Source: Roseomonas acroporae
Lineage (GTDB): Bacteria; Pseudomonadota; Alphaproteobacteria; Acetobacterales; Acetobacteraceae
Length of the DNA: 64,000 nt
NCBI RefSeq assembly: GCF_023223525.1
Contig: NZ_JALPRX010000071.1
Coordinates: 1 to 64,000, forward strand
Direction of reading: 5' to 3'
Program-made: the position numbers and the translations under genes
Part shown: positions 50,929 through 59,522 of the stretch, in pieces
How the letters are laid out: each line of letters opens with the position of its first letter
Position numbering within the stretch: position 1 is the stretch's first letter
The notes under the pieces: model-generated
What the model was told of the DNA's origin: nothing
What the model saw: only the letters and a program-made list of their open reading frames with translations
Databases searched by the model: none

Positions 50929-52119
50929 TCAGGGGAAGCCGGGCGTGGTGGGCAGGCCGAGCAGCACGCGGCCGGCGCTCTGCAGCGTGCCCTCGCCGAG
51001 GAAGGCGTGCTGCGCCACCACCAGGCTGTCGCACATGGCGCGCGCCAGCCCGTGTCCCTCGTAGATCGAGGTGGTGCCGGCGAGGCCGCAGGCGAGGCGC
51101 GCGACCTCGGCGCCGGTGCGCGCGGCGTGCGTCGCGGCGAGGCGCAGCAGGCTGGCCTCCTCGACCGGGAGCTTCCCGCCGGCGACCGCCGTCGCCCAGA
51201 CCTGCTCGGTCGCCTCGTAGAAGAAGGCCCGCGCCGAGCGCAGCAGCGCCTCGGCCCTGGCGACCTCGGACTGCACGTAGGGGCGGTCGGCCATCCGCGG
51301 CGCGCCGGTGATGGAGGCGCGGCCGCCGGCCATCTCCGTCACCTCGTCCAGCGCCGCGCGGGCGACGCCGAGCCCGACCACGGCCAGCACCTGTGCCGCG
51401 AGGCCGAGCGAGGGGTAGCGGTAGGCGGGCGAGTCCACCGAGGCCGGGCCGCCGCGGATCAGCGTCCATTCCTCGGGCACGAAGACGTCGTTCACCACGA
51501 GGTCGTGGCTGCCGGTGCCCTGGAGGCCGATCACCTCCCAGTTCGGCCGGATCTCGACCTGCCCGGCCGGCATCACGGCGACGCGCGGCAGACCGCCCTG
51601 CTCGCCCTCGACCGCGATGCCGACGCCGATCAGGCTGGCGCCGGTGCAGCCGCTGCCGAACTTCCACCGGCCCTTCACCACGAAGCCGCCGGGCACGCGG
51701 CGCGCGGGCTGCAGCGGGAACAGGCCGCCGGCGAACACCACGTCCGGACCCTCGGCATAGACCTGCCGCAGCGTCGGCTCCGGCAGGGCGGCGAGGTAGG
51801 TGGCGGCGGCGCCGAAGCTGGCCACCCAGCCGGCGGAGCCGTCGGCTGCCGAGATCCGCTCGATCAGGCGGCAGAACTCGGCCGGGCTGCGCTCCTCGCC
51901 GCCGAAGCGGCGCGAGACCATGGCGCGGTACACGCCGACGCGGCGGAACGCCTCGACGATGTCCGGCGAGACGTGGCGCTGCGCCGAGAATTCGCCGCGC
52001 CGGGCGCGGATCTCGGCCAGCAGCGGTGCCAGCGTGTCCCCAGGGGCGTTCCCGGGGGCGTTCCCGGGGGCCGAAATCCCGCCCTCCTCGCGTGGGGCGG
52101 CGTTGGCGAGGTGGTTCAT
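50929..52119 (-). CDS. acyl-CoA dehydrogenase-fold flavin monooxygenase (HsaA/HpaB-like)
   Basis: A 396-aa protein with the acyl-CoA dehydrogenase fold but of the group D monooxygenase type: the middle region has VVKGRWKFGSGCTGASLIGVG and the C-terminal half has RPYVQSEVARAEALLRSARAFF and a late YEGHGLARAMCDSLVVAQHA. It has the usual length of HsaA/p-hydroxyphenylacetate-hydroxylase oxygenase components, which use reduced flavin from a partner reductase; the flavin reductase at 46775-47272 fits. ATG 52119 with GAGGAG upstream. A 12-nt minisatellite (52043-52072) adds Ala-Pro-Gly-Asn units near the N-terminus. A true acyl-CoA dehydrogenase cannot be excluded. Confidence 0.78.
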   Translation of the reverse strand: MNHLANAAPREEGGISAPGNAPGNAPGDTLAPLLAEIRARRGEFSAQRHVSPDIVEAFRRVGVYRAMVSRRFGGEERSPAEFCRLIERISAADGSAGWVASFGAAATYLAALPEPTLRQVYAEGPDVVFAGGLFPLQPARRVPGGFVVKGRWKFGSGCTGASLIGVGIAVEGEQGGLPRVAVMPAGQVEIRPNWEVIGLQGTGSHDLVVNDVFVPEEWTLIRGGPASVDSPAYRYPSLGLAAQVLAVVGLGVARAALDEVTEMAGGRASITGAPRMADRPYVQSEVARAEALLRSARAFFYEATEQVWATAVAGGKLPVEEASLLRLAATHAARTGAEVARLACGLAGTTSIYEGHGLARAMCDSLVVAQHAFLGEGTLQSAGRVLLGLPTTPGFP

Positions 52120-52378
52120 TCTCGGCTCCTCACGCGTCATGGATCGGGGACGGGCCGATGCGGCCGGCGACGACGCGCCCGGAGGGCCGGGCCGGCGACG
52201 CCACGTCAGTCCGGCGCAGATTCGGTTGTTCCGGCCACATCCTTCGCATCCCCACGTCCGGCGCGGCCTGACGCCCCGCATCCGCCGTGGCCACATGAAG
52301 CACGGAGTTAGTGGAAAATTCCAGCGAAATATCGACTATGGGCCAAGTTTCTGCTCGATATCGGCCAGCCGGCCGAAT

Positions 52379-52409
52379 TGTAAGCACACGAATGGATCAT
52401 GTGCCTACA
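52379..52409. promoter_or_regulatory. 10-bp inverted repeat upstream of the Rieske-cluster genes, candidate operator
   Basis: TGTAAGCACA (52379-52388) and TGTGCCTACA (52400-52409) are an inverted repeat with one mismatch and an 11-bp spacer. It lies in the least GC-rich part of the 531-bp divergent region (52120-52650) between the monooxygenase and VOC genes, where no other gene is seen. The size and symmetry suit a dimeric repressor or activator; the regulator is not encoded nearby. Confidence 0.45.
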
Positions 52410-52650
52410 GAATAGGCGAACGAATGCCCCTGCCCGGGCGATCCGCCCTCGTCCAGGCCGATCCGGGAACGGGGGCGGCGTGCCGGCCGCCCGGGCGGGC
52501 CGGCATGCCGCCCGCATCCCGCGATGCACGGTTCTTGCGAGGACGGACGGCGATGACAGACAAGCCCTCCCCCGGTCCCCGGCATGCGGCAGCACGCTCC
52601 GCGCCCCGGCAACCCGACCGCGCGGCGCGCCGCCGGCAAGGTTTCCGCCC

Positions 52651-53157
52651 ATGACGGACGCCGCCGCGCCGCTCGTCACCGGCCTGTTCCACATCGCGGT
52701 GAAGACGAACGACCTGCCCGCCACCCTCGCCTTCTACAAGAGCGTGCTCGGGCTGACGGAGGCGAAGCGGCCCGACTTCGGCTATCCGGGCGCCTGGCTC
52801 GCCATCCCGCTGCCGGGCGGGCAGGCAGTGATGCACATCTATGCCGGCGGCCCGGCCCTGGGACCGGCCGGCGAGGCGCCCGTCGGCACCGCCGCCATCG
52901 ACCATGTCTCGCTCGCCTGCCGCGGCTACCACGGCTTCATCGCCCGCTTCCGCGCCGCCGGGCTGGACTGGCGCGAGTTCCTGGTGCCGGGCACCACGCT
53001 CTGGCAGCTCTTCGTCTACGACCCGTCCGGCGTGCAGATGGAATTGACCTTCGAGGGCGCTGCCGAGGACGGTCCGCCGCCCGACATGGCCGAGGGGCGC
53101 CGCTACGTCGCCGGCGCCTCCTTCTTCGACCCCGCCGCCTATCCGCGGCTGGCCTGA
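52651..53157 (+). CDS. VOC family (glyoxalase/dioxygenase-fold) protein
   Basis: A 168-aa vicinal-oxygen-chelate protein. It begins LFHIAVKTNDLPATLAFYKSVLGL, with metal-ligand candidates His in LFHIA, His in DHVSLAC and Glu in VQMELTF; VMHIYAGG forms the paired beta module. Members isomerise, epimerise or ring-cleave (extradiol dioxygenases are usually longer). It is divergent from the aromatic oxygenase cluster and may act on one of its products; the enzyme type cannot be fixed. The ATG at 52651 leaves 530 bp of gene-free DNA upstream. Confidence 0.8.
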   Translation: MTDAAAPLVTGLFHIAVKTNDLPATLAFYKSVLGLTEAKRPDFGYPGAWLAIPLPGGQAVMHIYAGGPALGPAGEAPVGTAAIDHVSLACRGYHGFIARFRAAGLDWREFLVPGTTLWQLFVYDPSGVQMELTFEGAAEDGPPPDMAEGRRYVAGASFFDPAAYPRLA

Positions 53158-53195
53158 CGCCCGCCTGCCGGCGGCCGGCACGCCCGGGCCGGCCC

Positions 53196-53232
53196 CATGC
53201 CCGGATCGAGCATGCCCGGATCGAGCATGCGG
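53196..53232. repeat. 15-nt non-coding tandem repeat
   Basis: CATGCCCGGATCGAG occurs twice in a row and a third time in part. It lies between the VOC and chemoreceptor genes; nothing else is recognisable in 53158-53531 except the hairpin at 53373-53393. Confidence 0.85.
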
Positions 53233-53372
53233 GGCGGCCGTTCGCTGCGGCGTCGAAGCGAAATCGGCGCCGTTCAGGGGGCCTTCACCGATACCGCGCT
53301 AGGAATTCCTCCCGAGTGGCCTGCGGGTCGGTCTGGCGGGTCCTTTCCGCGCCGGGAGCGTCACAGCCCTTG

Positions 53373-53393
53373 CCCCGATGCCCCGCATCGGGG
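53373..53393. terminator. perfect hairpin upstream of the chemoreceptor
   Basis: CCCCGATGC / GCATCGGGG with a CCC loop, 9-bp stem, no T tract. It may end transcription from the VOC gene or act in the leader of the chemoreceptor gene. Confidence 0.4.
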
Positions 53394-53531
53394 CGGCGGG
53401 CCTTCCTTCCCGGCACGAAAGTCCCTCACGTCCCGCCGCCGGCCACTCGGACAGGCTCCAGGAGAAAGCACGCCCCGGGCCGCCTCCGGTCGCCCTGGCG
53501 CCTGTCCGACCCATGACCGTCAAGGACAGCC

Positions 53532-55220
53532 ATGCGCGCTTACCGTGGTATCTCGATCAGGGTCAGGCTGCTGGCCGCCTTCGGCGCCCTGCTCCTCATG
53601 CTCGGCATGCTCGGCGGAATCGGCCTGTACCAGGCATCGCGGCAGCGGGACGCCGCCGCCGAGATCAGCCGCAACTGGCTCCCCAGCATCGACCTGCTCG
53701 GCCGGATCGAGGCGCAGGCGACGCGCTACCGCCAGCAGCAGGCCTCGGTGATCCTGGCCGGCGGCAGCGAGCGTGCCGCGGCGGTCATGCAGCGCCGGGC
53801 GTCGTATCTGGCGGCGCTGGAGGAGAGTCTCGGCGCCTATGCCGCCCTGGTGACCGCGGGCGAGGAGCGTCGTCTGGCCGATGCCATGCGCGCCGCCTGG
53901 GCGTCGTACCGCGCCCAGGACGGGCGGCTCGACGCGCTGGTCGGCGCGGGCGACGTCGCCGCCGCCGGCGCGTTCTACAGCACCGGCCTGCGCGAGACGT
54001 TCGACCGCTTCGCCGGCGCGCTGCGGGATGTCCGCGCGCTCAACGGCCGGATGGCCGGCGAGGCGGTCGCGGCGGTGGACGGCACGTTCCGCGTCACGGC
54101 CTGGCTGACCGGCGCCGTCATGGTGGTCTCCGTGCTGGTGGCACTGGCCGCCGCGTCCTGGCTGAACCGCCATGTGGTGGCGCGGGTGGTGCGCCTGTCC
54201 GGCGTGATGCGCCAGCTCGCCCGGCGCGACTACGATTTCGAGCTGCCCTGCGTGGTGCTGGCCGACGAGATCGGCGAGATGGCGCGCGCGATCGACGAGT
54301 GCCGAGGCGGGCTGCGCGAGGCGGATTCGCGGGCGGCGGAGCAGGCGGCCGAGCAGGCCGGCCGCATCGAGCGCGCGCGACGCCTGGAGGCGCTGTCGAG
54401 CCGCTTCGAGGCCGAGGCCGGCCATCTGGTGGGCGGCATCGCCGATGCCGCCGCCTCGCTCCAGGTGACCGCCGCCGCCATGTCCGGCCATGCCGTCCTG
54501 GCCTCCGACCGCGCCGGGCAGGCCGCCGCGGCGGCAGGGCAGGCGGACGGCAACGTGCAGACCGTGGCCGCCGCCGCCGAGCAGCTCGCGGTCTCGGTGG
54601 CCGAGATCACGCGGCAGATGGCGCACTCCACCGCCCTGGTGGAGAAGGCCGTCCTGGCGGCGCGTCGGACTGACGGCACGGTGCGCCGGCTGGCCGACGC
54701 GGCGGGGCGCATCGGCGACGTGGTGAAGATGATCTCCGACATCGCGGGGCAGACCAACCTGCTGGCCCTGAACGCCACCATCGAGGCGGCGCGGGCCGGC
54801 GAGGCGGGCAAGGGCTTCGCGGTGGTGGCGAGCGAGGTCAAGACCCTCGCCGGCCAGACCGGGAAGGCGACCGAGGAGATCGGCGACCAGATCGGCCGGA
54901 TCCAGGCGACGACGCGCGATGTCGTCGCCGCCATCGAGGACATCGCGGCCCATGTCGGCGAGGTGAGCCAGGTCGCCACCGCCATCGCCGCGGCGGTGGA
55001 GGAGCAGGGCGCGGCCACGCGCGAGATCGCCCGCAATGTCGGCGAGGCCGCCGCCGGCACCCAGGCGGTGACCTGCAACGTCGCCGAGGTGAGCCGGGCG
55101 GCGAGCGAGACCGGCGGCGCCACGCGCGAGGTGCTGGAGGCCTCGCAGGGCCTCTCGCGCCAGGCGGCCGGGCTGAACGAGGAGGTCGGGCGCTTCCTGG
55201 CCGGCATCAAGGCGGCCTGA
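53532..55220 (+). CDS. methyl-accepting chemotaxis protein
   Basis: A 562-aa transmembrane chemoreceptor. TM1 is about residues 11-33 ([20 protein letters not shown]), a four-helix-bundle periplasmic sensor follows to about 190, and TM2 is about 192-215. A HAMP domain begins [23 protein letters not shown]. The long signalling coiled coil has the conserved tip [20 protein letters not shown] (about residues 399-418) that contacts CheA/CheW, and methylation-helix Gln/Glu pairs. There is no C-terminal CheR-binding pentapeptide. AAGGA precedes the ATG. No other chemotaxis genes are in the window, so the ligand is unknown. Confidence 0.9.
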   Translation: MRAYRGISIRVRLLAAFGALLLMLGMLGGIGLYQASRQRDAAAEISRNWLPSIDLLGRIEAQATRYRQQQASVILAGGSERAAAVMQRRASYLAALEESLGAYAALVTAGEERRLADAMRAAWASYRAQDGRLDALVGAGDVAAAGAFYSTGLRETFDRFAGALRDVRALNGRMAGEAVAAVDGTFRVTAWLTGAVMVVSVLVALAAASWLNRHVVARVVRLSGVMRQLARRDYDFELPCVVLADEIGEMARAIDECRGGLREADSRAAEQAAEQAGRIERARRLEALSSRFEAEAGHLVGGIADAAASLQVTAAAMSGHAVLASDRAGQAAAAAGQADGNVQTVAAAAEQLAVSVAEITRQMAHSTALVEKAVLAARRTDGTVRRLADAAGRIGDVVKMISDIAGQTNLLALNATIEAARAGEAGKGFAVVASEVKTLAGQTGKATEEIGDQIGRIQATTRDVVAAIEDIAAHVGEVSQVATAIAAAVEEQGAATREIARNVGEAAAGTQAVTCNVAEVSRAASETGGATREVLEASQGLSRQAAGLNEEVGRFLAGIKAA

Positions 55221-55259
55221 CGGAAGCGACCTGACGGAAGCGACCTGGCGGAAGCGGCC
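55218..55259. repeat. 14-nt tandem repeat overlapping the chemoreceptor stop codon
   Basis: Three units of the TGACGGAAGCGACC type in a row; the first TGA is the stop codon of the chemoreceptor. The unit length is not a multiple of three, unlike the minisatellites found within genes. The rest of 55260-55565 shows no gene. Confidence 0.85.
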
Positions 55260-55565
55260 GATGGGGTCGATCCGCCGGGAACGGATCGCCGCCGGCCGGC
55301 ATGGCATGGCCGGCGGCGGCCCGACGGTGCGGTCCGGAGGCACGCTCCGAAGTCGCGCTCCGAAGTTGCGATCCGCTGGCGAGGCGCGCCATGCGCACGT
55401 CTTACGCGGCGCCGCTCGGCTGGCTAGATTGGCCCGGTTCGCCCGGAGGGTTGGCGGTGCCCGTTGGCGCCTTCCGCCCCGAAGCGGCCGGCCGGCCGCC
55501 GCGTGGCCCCCGTCGGGGCCCGTCCCTGCGCCGGCCGGCGCCGGCGCCGAGAGAGGAGCCCAGCC

Positions 55566-56093
55566 ATGCCGCATGACGGCCACGAGCACCACGACATCCC
55601 GCCCGACGGCTGGAAGCACACGGGCGTGCAGGTGATCCCCGGCAGCAGCCTGGACACCAACACCGCCCAGACGCCCGGCATGAACCGTGCCGCGGCGATC
55701 AACTTCGCCCGCGCCGGGGCGCAGAAGATCTGGGCGGGCACGGTCCACATCCATCCGAACGCCAAGACCGGCGCGCACCATCACGGCGCGCTGGAAAGCG
55801 TGATCTACATCGTCAAGGGACACGCCCGCATGCGCTGGGGCGAGAACCTGGAATTCGTGGCCGAGGGCGGGCCCGGCGACTTCATCTTCGTCCCGCCCTA
55901 CGTGCCGCACCAGGAGATCAACGCCTCCACCGACGAGACGCTGGAATGCGTCCTGGTGCGCAGCGACAACGAGGCGGTCGTGGTCAACCTCGACATCGAG
56001 CCGGTGGAGAAGCCGGAGACGGTGCTCTGGGTCGATCCGATCCACAAGGCGCCGGGTGAGGGCCAGGGCGGCACCGGCGAGCGCTGCGGCTGA
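55566..56093 (+). CDS. cupin domain protein
   Basis: A 175-aa single-domain cupin. Motif 1 is KTGAHHHGALESVIYIVKG (metal-binding His-His and Glu) and motif 2 is PGDFIFVPPYVPHQEIN (third His). The His-rich N-terminus HDGHEHHDI could also bind metal. Cupins serve as isomerases, dioxygenases or binding proteins; nothing here narrows it down. The gene is monocistronic, with ATG at 55566 preceded by GAGAGGAG. Confidence 0.8.
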   Translation: MPHDGHEHHDIPPDGWKHTGVQVIPGSSLDTNTAQTPGMNRAAAINFARAGAQKIWAGTVHIHPNAKTGAHHHGALESVIYIVKGHARMRWGENLEFVAEGGPGDFIFVPPYVPHQEINASTDETLECVLVRSDNEAVVVNLDIEPVEKPETVLWVDPIHKAPGEGQGGTGERCG

Positions 56094-56191
56094 GCCTCCC
56101 GCCCATCGGGGCGGCGGCGGTCGCGTGGCGGCCGCCACGCCGACGGCCGGGGCCGGTCCCCGCCATCGGCATGGCGGACCGGCCGCCCGCC

Positions 56192-56401
56192 ACGGCGGAC
56201 CGCCGTCCGGTGGGGCCCGCGGCTCGCCGTAGCGCGTTGTTTTCGGCGCGGATTCACGCCGCCGGGTGCGGCCGCCCGCCGGCGATCCGCTCCGGAGCAT
56301 TTTCAAGCCGGGTGTACTCACCCGGCGACCCGGAAACTGCGGAAAACCAAAGGCTGGAGCCGTTCCGGCCCGATACGGTCAGGCCGGAACGGCTCCAGCC
56401 A
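56192..56401 (+). repeat. dispersed composite repeat, modules A and B in the same orientation (copy R9)
   Basis: Degenerate module A followed by module B with the stem GCCGGGTG-tact-CACCCGGC and a perfect 19-bp hairpin (GGCTGGAGCCGTTCCGGCC with GGCCGGAACGGCTCCAGCC). The paired changes relative to copies R2/R8 keep both stems intact. It lies between the cupin and thioredoxin genes. Confidence 0.85.
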
Positions 56402-56499
56402 TGCGGTGGCCACGCCTTGACCGTCCGGCCGGGGCGCACGACCTTCCGGCAAAGGCCGGGCGGCGCTGCCGTCGTCCGCCTCCCGAAGGATCAGTGGCG

Positions 56500-56832
56500 A
56501 TGAGCGAACACACCAAGGCCGTGACCGACGAGACCTTCAAGCAGGACGTGCTGGAGGCGCCGGGCCCGGTGCTCGTGGATTTCTGGGCCGAGTGGTGCGG
56601 CCCCTGCCGCATGGTCGCCCCGGCGCTGGACGAGATCGCCCGCGACTATGCCGGCAAGCTGACCGTGGCCAAGGTCAACATCGACGAGAACCCCGGCACG
56701 CCGAACGACTACGCGGTGCGCGGCATTCCCACCATGATCCTGTTCAAGGACGGCAAGCCCGTGGACACCAAGGTGGGCGCCATGCCGAAGAGCCAGCTCA
56801 AGGACTGGGTCGCCAAGTCCATCGGCGAGTGA
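56500..56832 (+). CDS. trxA: thioredoxin
   Basis: A 110-aa cytosolic thioredoxin with the redox-active WCGPC ([10 protein letters not shown], about residues 30-39), the cis-proline loop RGIPTMILF and the C-terminal amphipathic helix. It reduces disulfides in target proteins. GAAGGA lies about ten bases before ATG 56500. Length and motif match E. coli TrxA-type proteins. No neighbouring gene suggests a dedicated partner; the sugar dehydrogenase gene follows after 44 bp. Confidence 0.9.
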   Translation: MSEHTKAVTDETFKQDVLEAPGPVLVDFWAEWCGPCRMVAPALDEIARDYAGKLTVAKVNIDENPGTPNDYAVRGIPTMILFKDGKPVDTKVGAMPKSQLKDWVAKSIGE

Positions 56833-56876
56833 CCGGCACGGGCCGATCGGGGCGCTGCACGGTCCGGCGGCGCGCG

Positions 56877-58139
56877 ATGTCGGGTGAAGGACGCGGGCTG
56901 GGCGGCCCGGATGCGCGCCCCGGTCCGGAGCCGGACGCCGCCGCGGCGCGGCGTGGGCCGACGGGGCCGGCACGCCCCGTCCGCCGCCGGCGCGGCCTGC
57001 TCGCCGCCGGCCTGCTTCTCCTCGCCGCCGCCCTGCCGGCCTGCGCCGCGCCGCTCGTCGCCACCCCGCCCGGGCAGGTGGAACGGGCCGGCCCCGTCGC
57101 CTTCCGCGTCACCACCTTCGCCACCGGGCTCGATCATCCCTGGGGCGCCGCCTTCCTGCCGGACGGTACGCTGCTGGTGACCGAGCGCCCGGGGCGGCTG
57201 CGCCTGGTCGGGCGCGATGGCCGGGTGGGACCGCCGCTCGCCGGCGTGCCTGCCGTGGCGGCGCGGGGACAGGGCGGGCTGCTCGACGTGGCGGTGGCGC
57301 CGGATTTCGCCGTCAGCCGCCGCATCCACCTCTGTCTCGCCGCGAACGCCGAAGGCGGCACGCTGACCCGCCTGGTGCGGGCGCGGCTCGGCGCCGACGG
57401 GCTTTCTGACGTGGAGCAGCTGCTGGACGCGACGCCGGCGCAGGCCGCGGGCGGCAACCACTACGGCTGCCGCCTCCTCTTCGACCGCGAGGGGATGCTC
57501 TACCTCTCCACCGGCGACCGCTACGTCGACAAGATGCGCGCCCAGCGCCTCGACGACCTCGCCGGCAAGGTGCTGCGGCTGACGCCGGACGGGCGCCCCG
57601 CCCCGGGCAACCCCTTTCTCGGGCAGCAGGGCGCGCGCCCCGAGATCTTCACCTACGGCCACCGCAACCCGCAGGGGCTGGCGCTGCACCCCGCCACCGG
57701 CGCGGTCTGGGAGGCGGAATTCGGCGCGCGCGGCGGCGACGAGGTCAACCTGCTGCGGCCGGGGCGCAATTACGGCTGGCCACTGGTGACCAGGGGCGTG
57801 GACTACGACGGCAGCCGCATCGGCGAGGGGGCGTCGCGGCCAGACCTGGAGGAGCCGCTGCACTGGTGGGTGCCCTCGGTCAGCCCCTCCGGCATCGGCT
57901 TCTACGCCGGCGACGCCTTCCCCGCCTGGCGCGGCAGCCTGTTCCTGGCGGCGCTGAACACGCCCGGCCTCGTGCGGCTCTCGACCGAGGGCGCCCCCGG
58001 GGGCGAGCGGGTGACGGGCGAGGAGCGCCTGCTGTGGGGCCGCACCCGGCTGCGCCAGGTGCTGCAGGGACCGGACGGCTTCCTCTACCTGCTGACCGAC
58101 GAGACGCAGGGGCGCATCCTGCGGCTGGAGCCGGGCTGA
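56877..58139 (+). CDS. PQQ-dependent soluble aldose sugar dehydrogenase-like lipoprotein
   Basis: A 420-aa six-bladed beta-propeller of the glucose/sorbosone dehydrogenase family (Asd/YliI type). The core has TTFATGLDHPWGAAFLPDG, LLVTERPGRLRLV, GGNHYGCRLLFD, IFTYGHRNPQGLALHP and NYGWPLVTRGVDYDG. The N-terminus has a basic stretch and LLLLAAALPAC, giving a likely lipobox (L-P-A-C), so it may be membrane-anchored in the periplasm. It oxidises aldoses with PQQ as cofactor. No PQQ synthesis genes are in the window. ATG 56877 is chosen; a later start nearer the signal is possible. Confidence 0.82.
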   Translation: MSGEGRGLGGPDARPGPEPDAAAARRGPTGPARPVRRRRGLLAAGLLLLAAALPACAAPLVATPPGQVERAGPVAFRVTTFATGLDHPWGAAFLPDGTLLVTERPGRLRLVGRDGRVGPPLAGVPAVAARGQGGLLDVAVAPDFAVSRRIHLCLAANAEGGTLTRLVRARLGADGLSDVEQLLDATPAQAAGGNHYGCRLLFDREGMLYLSTGDRYVDKMRAQRLDDLAGKVLRLTPDGRPAPGNPFLGQQGARPEIFTYGHRNPQGLALHPATGAVWEAEFGARGGDEVNLLRPGRNYGWPLVTRGVDYDGSRIGEGASRPDLEEPLHWWVPSVSPSGIGFYAGDAFPAWRGSLFLAALNTPGLVRLSTEGAPGGERVTGEERLLWGRTRLRQVLQGPDGFLYLLTDETQGRILRLEPG

Positions 58140-58220
58140 CACGGGCGGCCGGATCGGCGATCCGTCATGCGAAGGGGGGCGCCCGAGGGCCCTTCGGCGC
58201 CGGGTCTGGGGCAGGGCCCA

Positions 58221-58326
58221 GGAGCATTTTCAGGCCGGGTGTCCTCACCCGGCGACCCGGGAAATGCGGAGAACCAGAAGGCTGGAGCCGTTCCGGCCCG
58301 ATACGGTCAGGCCGGAACGGCTCCGG
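58221..58326 (+). repeat. dispersed composite repeat, module B (copy R10)
   Basis: GGAGCATTTTC, then GCCGGGTG-tcct-CACCCGGC, then the perfect hairpin GGAGCCGTTCCGGCC / GGCCGGAACGGCTCC. It lies between the convergent sugar dehydrogenase and Bug genes. Confidence 0.88.
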
Positions 58327-58390
58327 AAGAGCCCCGGACGTGTCGGCGGTCACCACGGCCGGCACGGGACGGCGGCAAGCGGCGCCCCGG

Positions 58391-59398
58391 TCAATCCACC
58401 CGGATGTTGGCGTCCCGGATCGTGTCGCGCCACAGGCGCCGGTCGGCCTCCATGCGCCGGCCGAACGCGTCCTGATCCTCGAATTGCGGCGTCAGCCCGT
58501 TCTCGCCGAGCTTGCGGCGCAGCGCCGGATCCTCCAGCGCCCGGCGCACCGCCTCGGACCAGCGTTGCGACGCCTCGGCCGGCAGGCCGCGCGGGCCGCA
58601 CAGGCCGAACCAGCCCACCACCTCCAGCCCCGGCACGATCGCGGGCAGGCGCGCCACGTCCGGGAAGTCGGGGGAGGGGGCGGCGTCGCCCAGCGCCAGC
58701 AGGCGCAGCTCGCCGCCCTGGATCTGCCGCACCACGTCGCCGAGGTTGGTGATGAGGAGGTCCGCCCGCCCGGCCATCACGTCGAGCGCCGCCGGCGCCG
58801 CGCCGCGATAGGGGACGTGGATCAGCCGCAGCCCGGCGAGGCGGGCGAGCCGCTCGCCGGCCAGGTGCTGCGCCGAGCCGGCGCCGGCGCTGGCATAGCT
58901 GAGCGTGTCGGGCTGCCGTCGCGCCGCCGCGATGAAGTCGGCGAGGCTGTGGTAGGGGCCGCGCGGCCCGGCCACCACGGCGTAGCGCGAGAGCGCCACG
59001 TTGGCGACCGGCACCAGCTCGGTGCGCACGTCGATCGGCAGGGTGAGGCCGGGCAGCTCCGGGCTGATCGTCATCGTGCCCATCGGGCACTGGAACAGCG
59101 CCGAGCCGTCGGCCGGGCCGCGTGCCACCGCCTCGGCGGCGATGAAGCCGTTGGCGCCGGTGCGGTTCTCGACGATGACGCGCTGCCCGAGCAGCTGCGA
59201 GACCGCCTCGGCCACCAGCCGCGCCATGATGTCGCTGGTGCCGCCGGGGGCGAAGCCGGCGACGATGCGCGCCGTGCTTCCTCCCATCGTGCCCCCGGGG
59301 CTTCCTCCCGGCGCGCCCCCTGGCGCCGTCTGCGCCATGGCCGGCCCCGCCAGCAGCGCGCCGCCGAGCAGCGCCAGTCCCAGCATCCGCCTTCTCAT
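58391..59398 (-). CDS. Bug/TctC family solute receptor (paralogue 1)
   Basis: A 335-aa receptor: signal RRRMLGLALLGGALLAGPAMAQ, a short Gly-Pro-rich tandem stretch (PGGAPGGSPGGTMGG), then TARIVAGFAPGGTSDIMARL, VIVENRTGANGFIAAEAVAR and LIHVPYRGAAPAALDVMAGR. It is clearly related to the neighbouring receptor at 59523-60545, sharing TITPELPG/TISPELPG-type, YASAG and ITNLGDVV segments, so the pair arose by tandem duplication. ATG 59398 is chosen over an upstream ATG because it sits at the signal. Confidence 0.87.
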   Translation of the reverse strand: MRRRMLGLALLGGALLAGPAMAQTAPGGAPGGSPGGTMGGSTARIVAGFAPGGTSDIMARLVAEAVSQLLGQRVIVENRTGANGFIAAEAVARGPADGSALFQCPMGTMTISPELPGLTLPIDVRTELVPVANVALSRYAVVAGPRGPYHSLADFIAAARRQPDTLSYASAGAGSAQHLAGERLARLAGLRLIHVPYRGAAPAALDVMAGRADLLITNLGDVVRQIQGGELRLLALGDAAPSPDFPDVARLPAIVPGLEVVGWFGLCGPRGLPAEASQRWSEAVRRALEDPALRRKLGENGLTPQFEDQDAFGRRMEADRRLWRDTIRDANIRVD

Positions 59399-59522
59399 GC
59401 CGTTCTCTTCCCTGTCCCGACGCCGCATGGCGGCCGGCGCGGACGCTGCCCGCGGCGGCCACCCCGGCCGGTGTCTTGTTGGTTCGCGCCCGCCGCCGGC
59501 GTGCCGCCGGCCTCGGCCACGG

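Noticed and set aside
50929-52119. True fatty-acid acyl-CoA dehydrogenase
   Set aside because: The flavin reductase in the operon and the HsaA/HpaB-like sequence pattern favour a reduced-flavin monooxygenase, although this is not proven.
3372-58326. Insertion sequence for the dispersed repeats
   Set aside because: No transposase frame, no terminal inverted repeats spanning a gene and no clear target duplications were seen around the copies.
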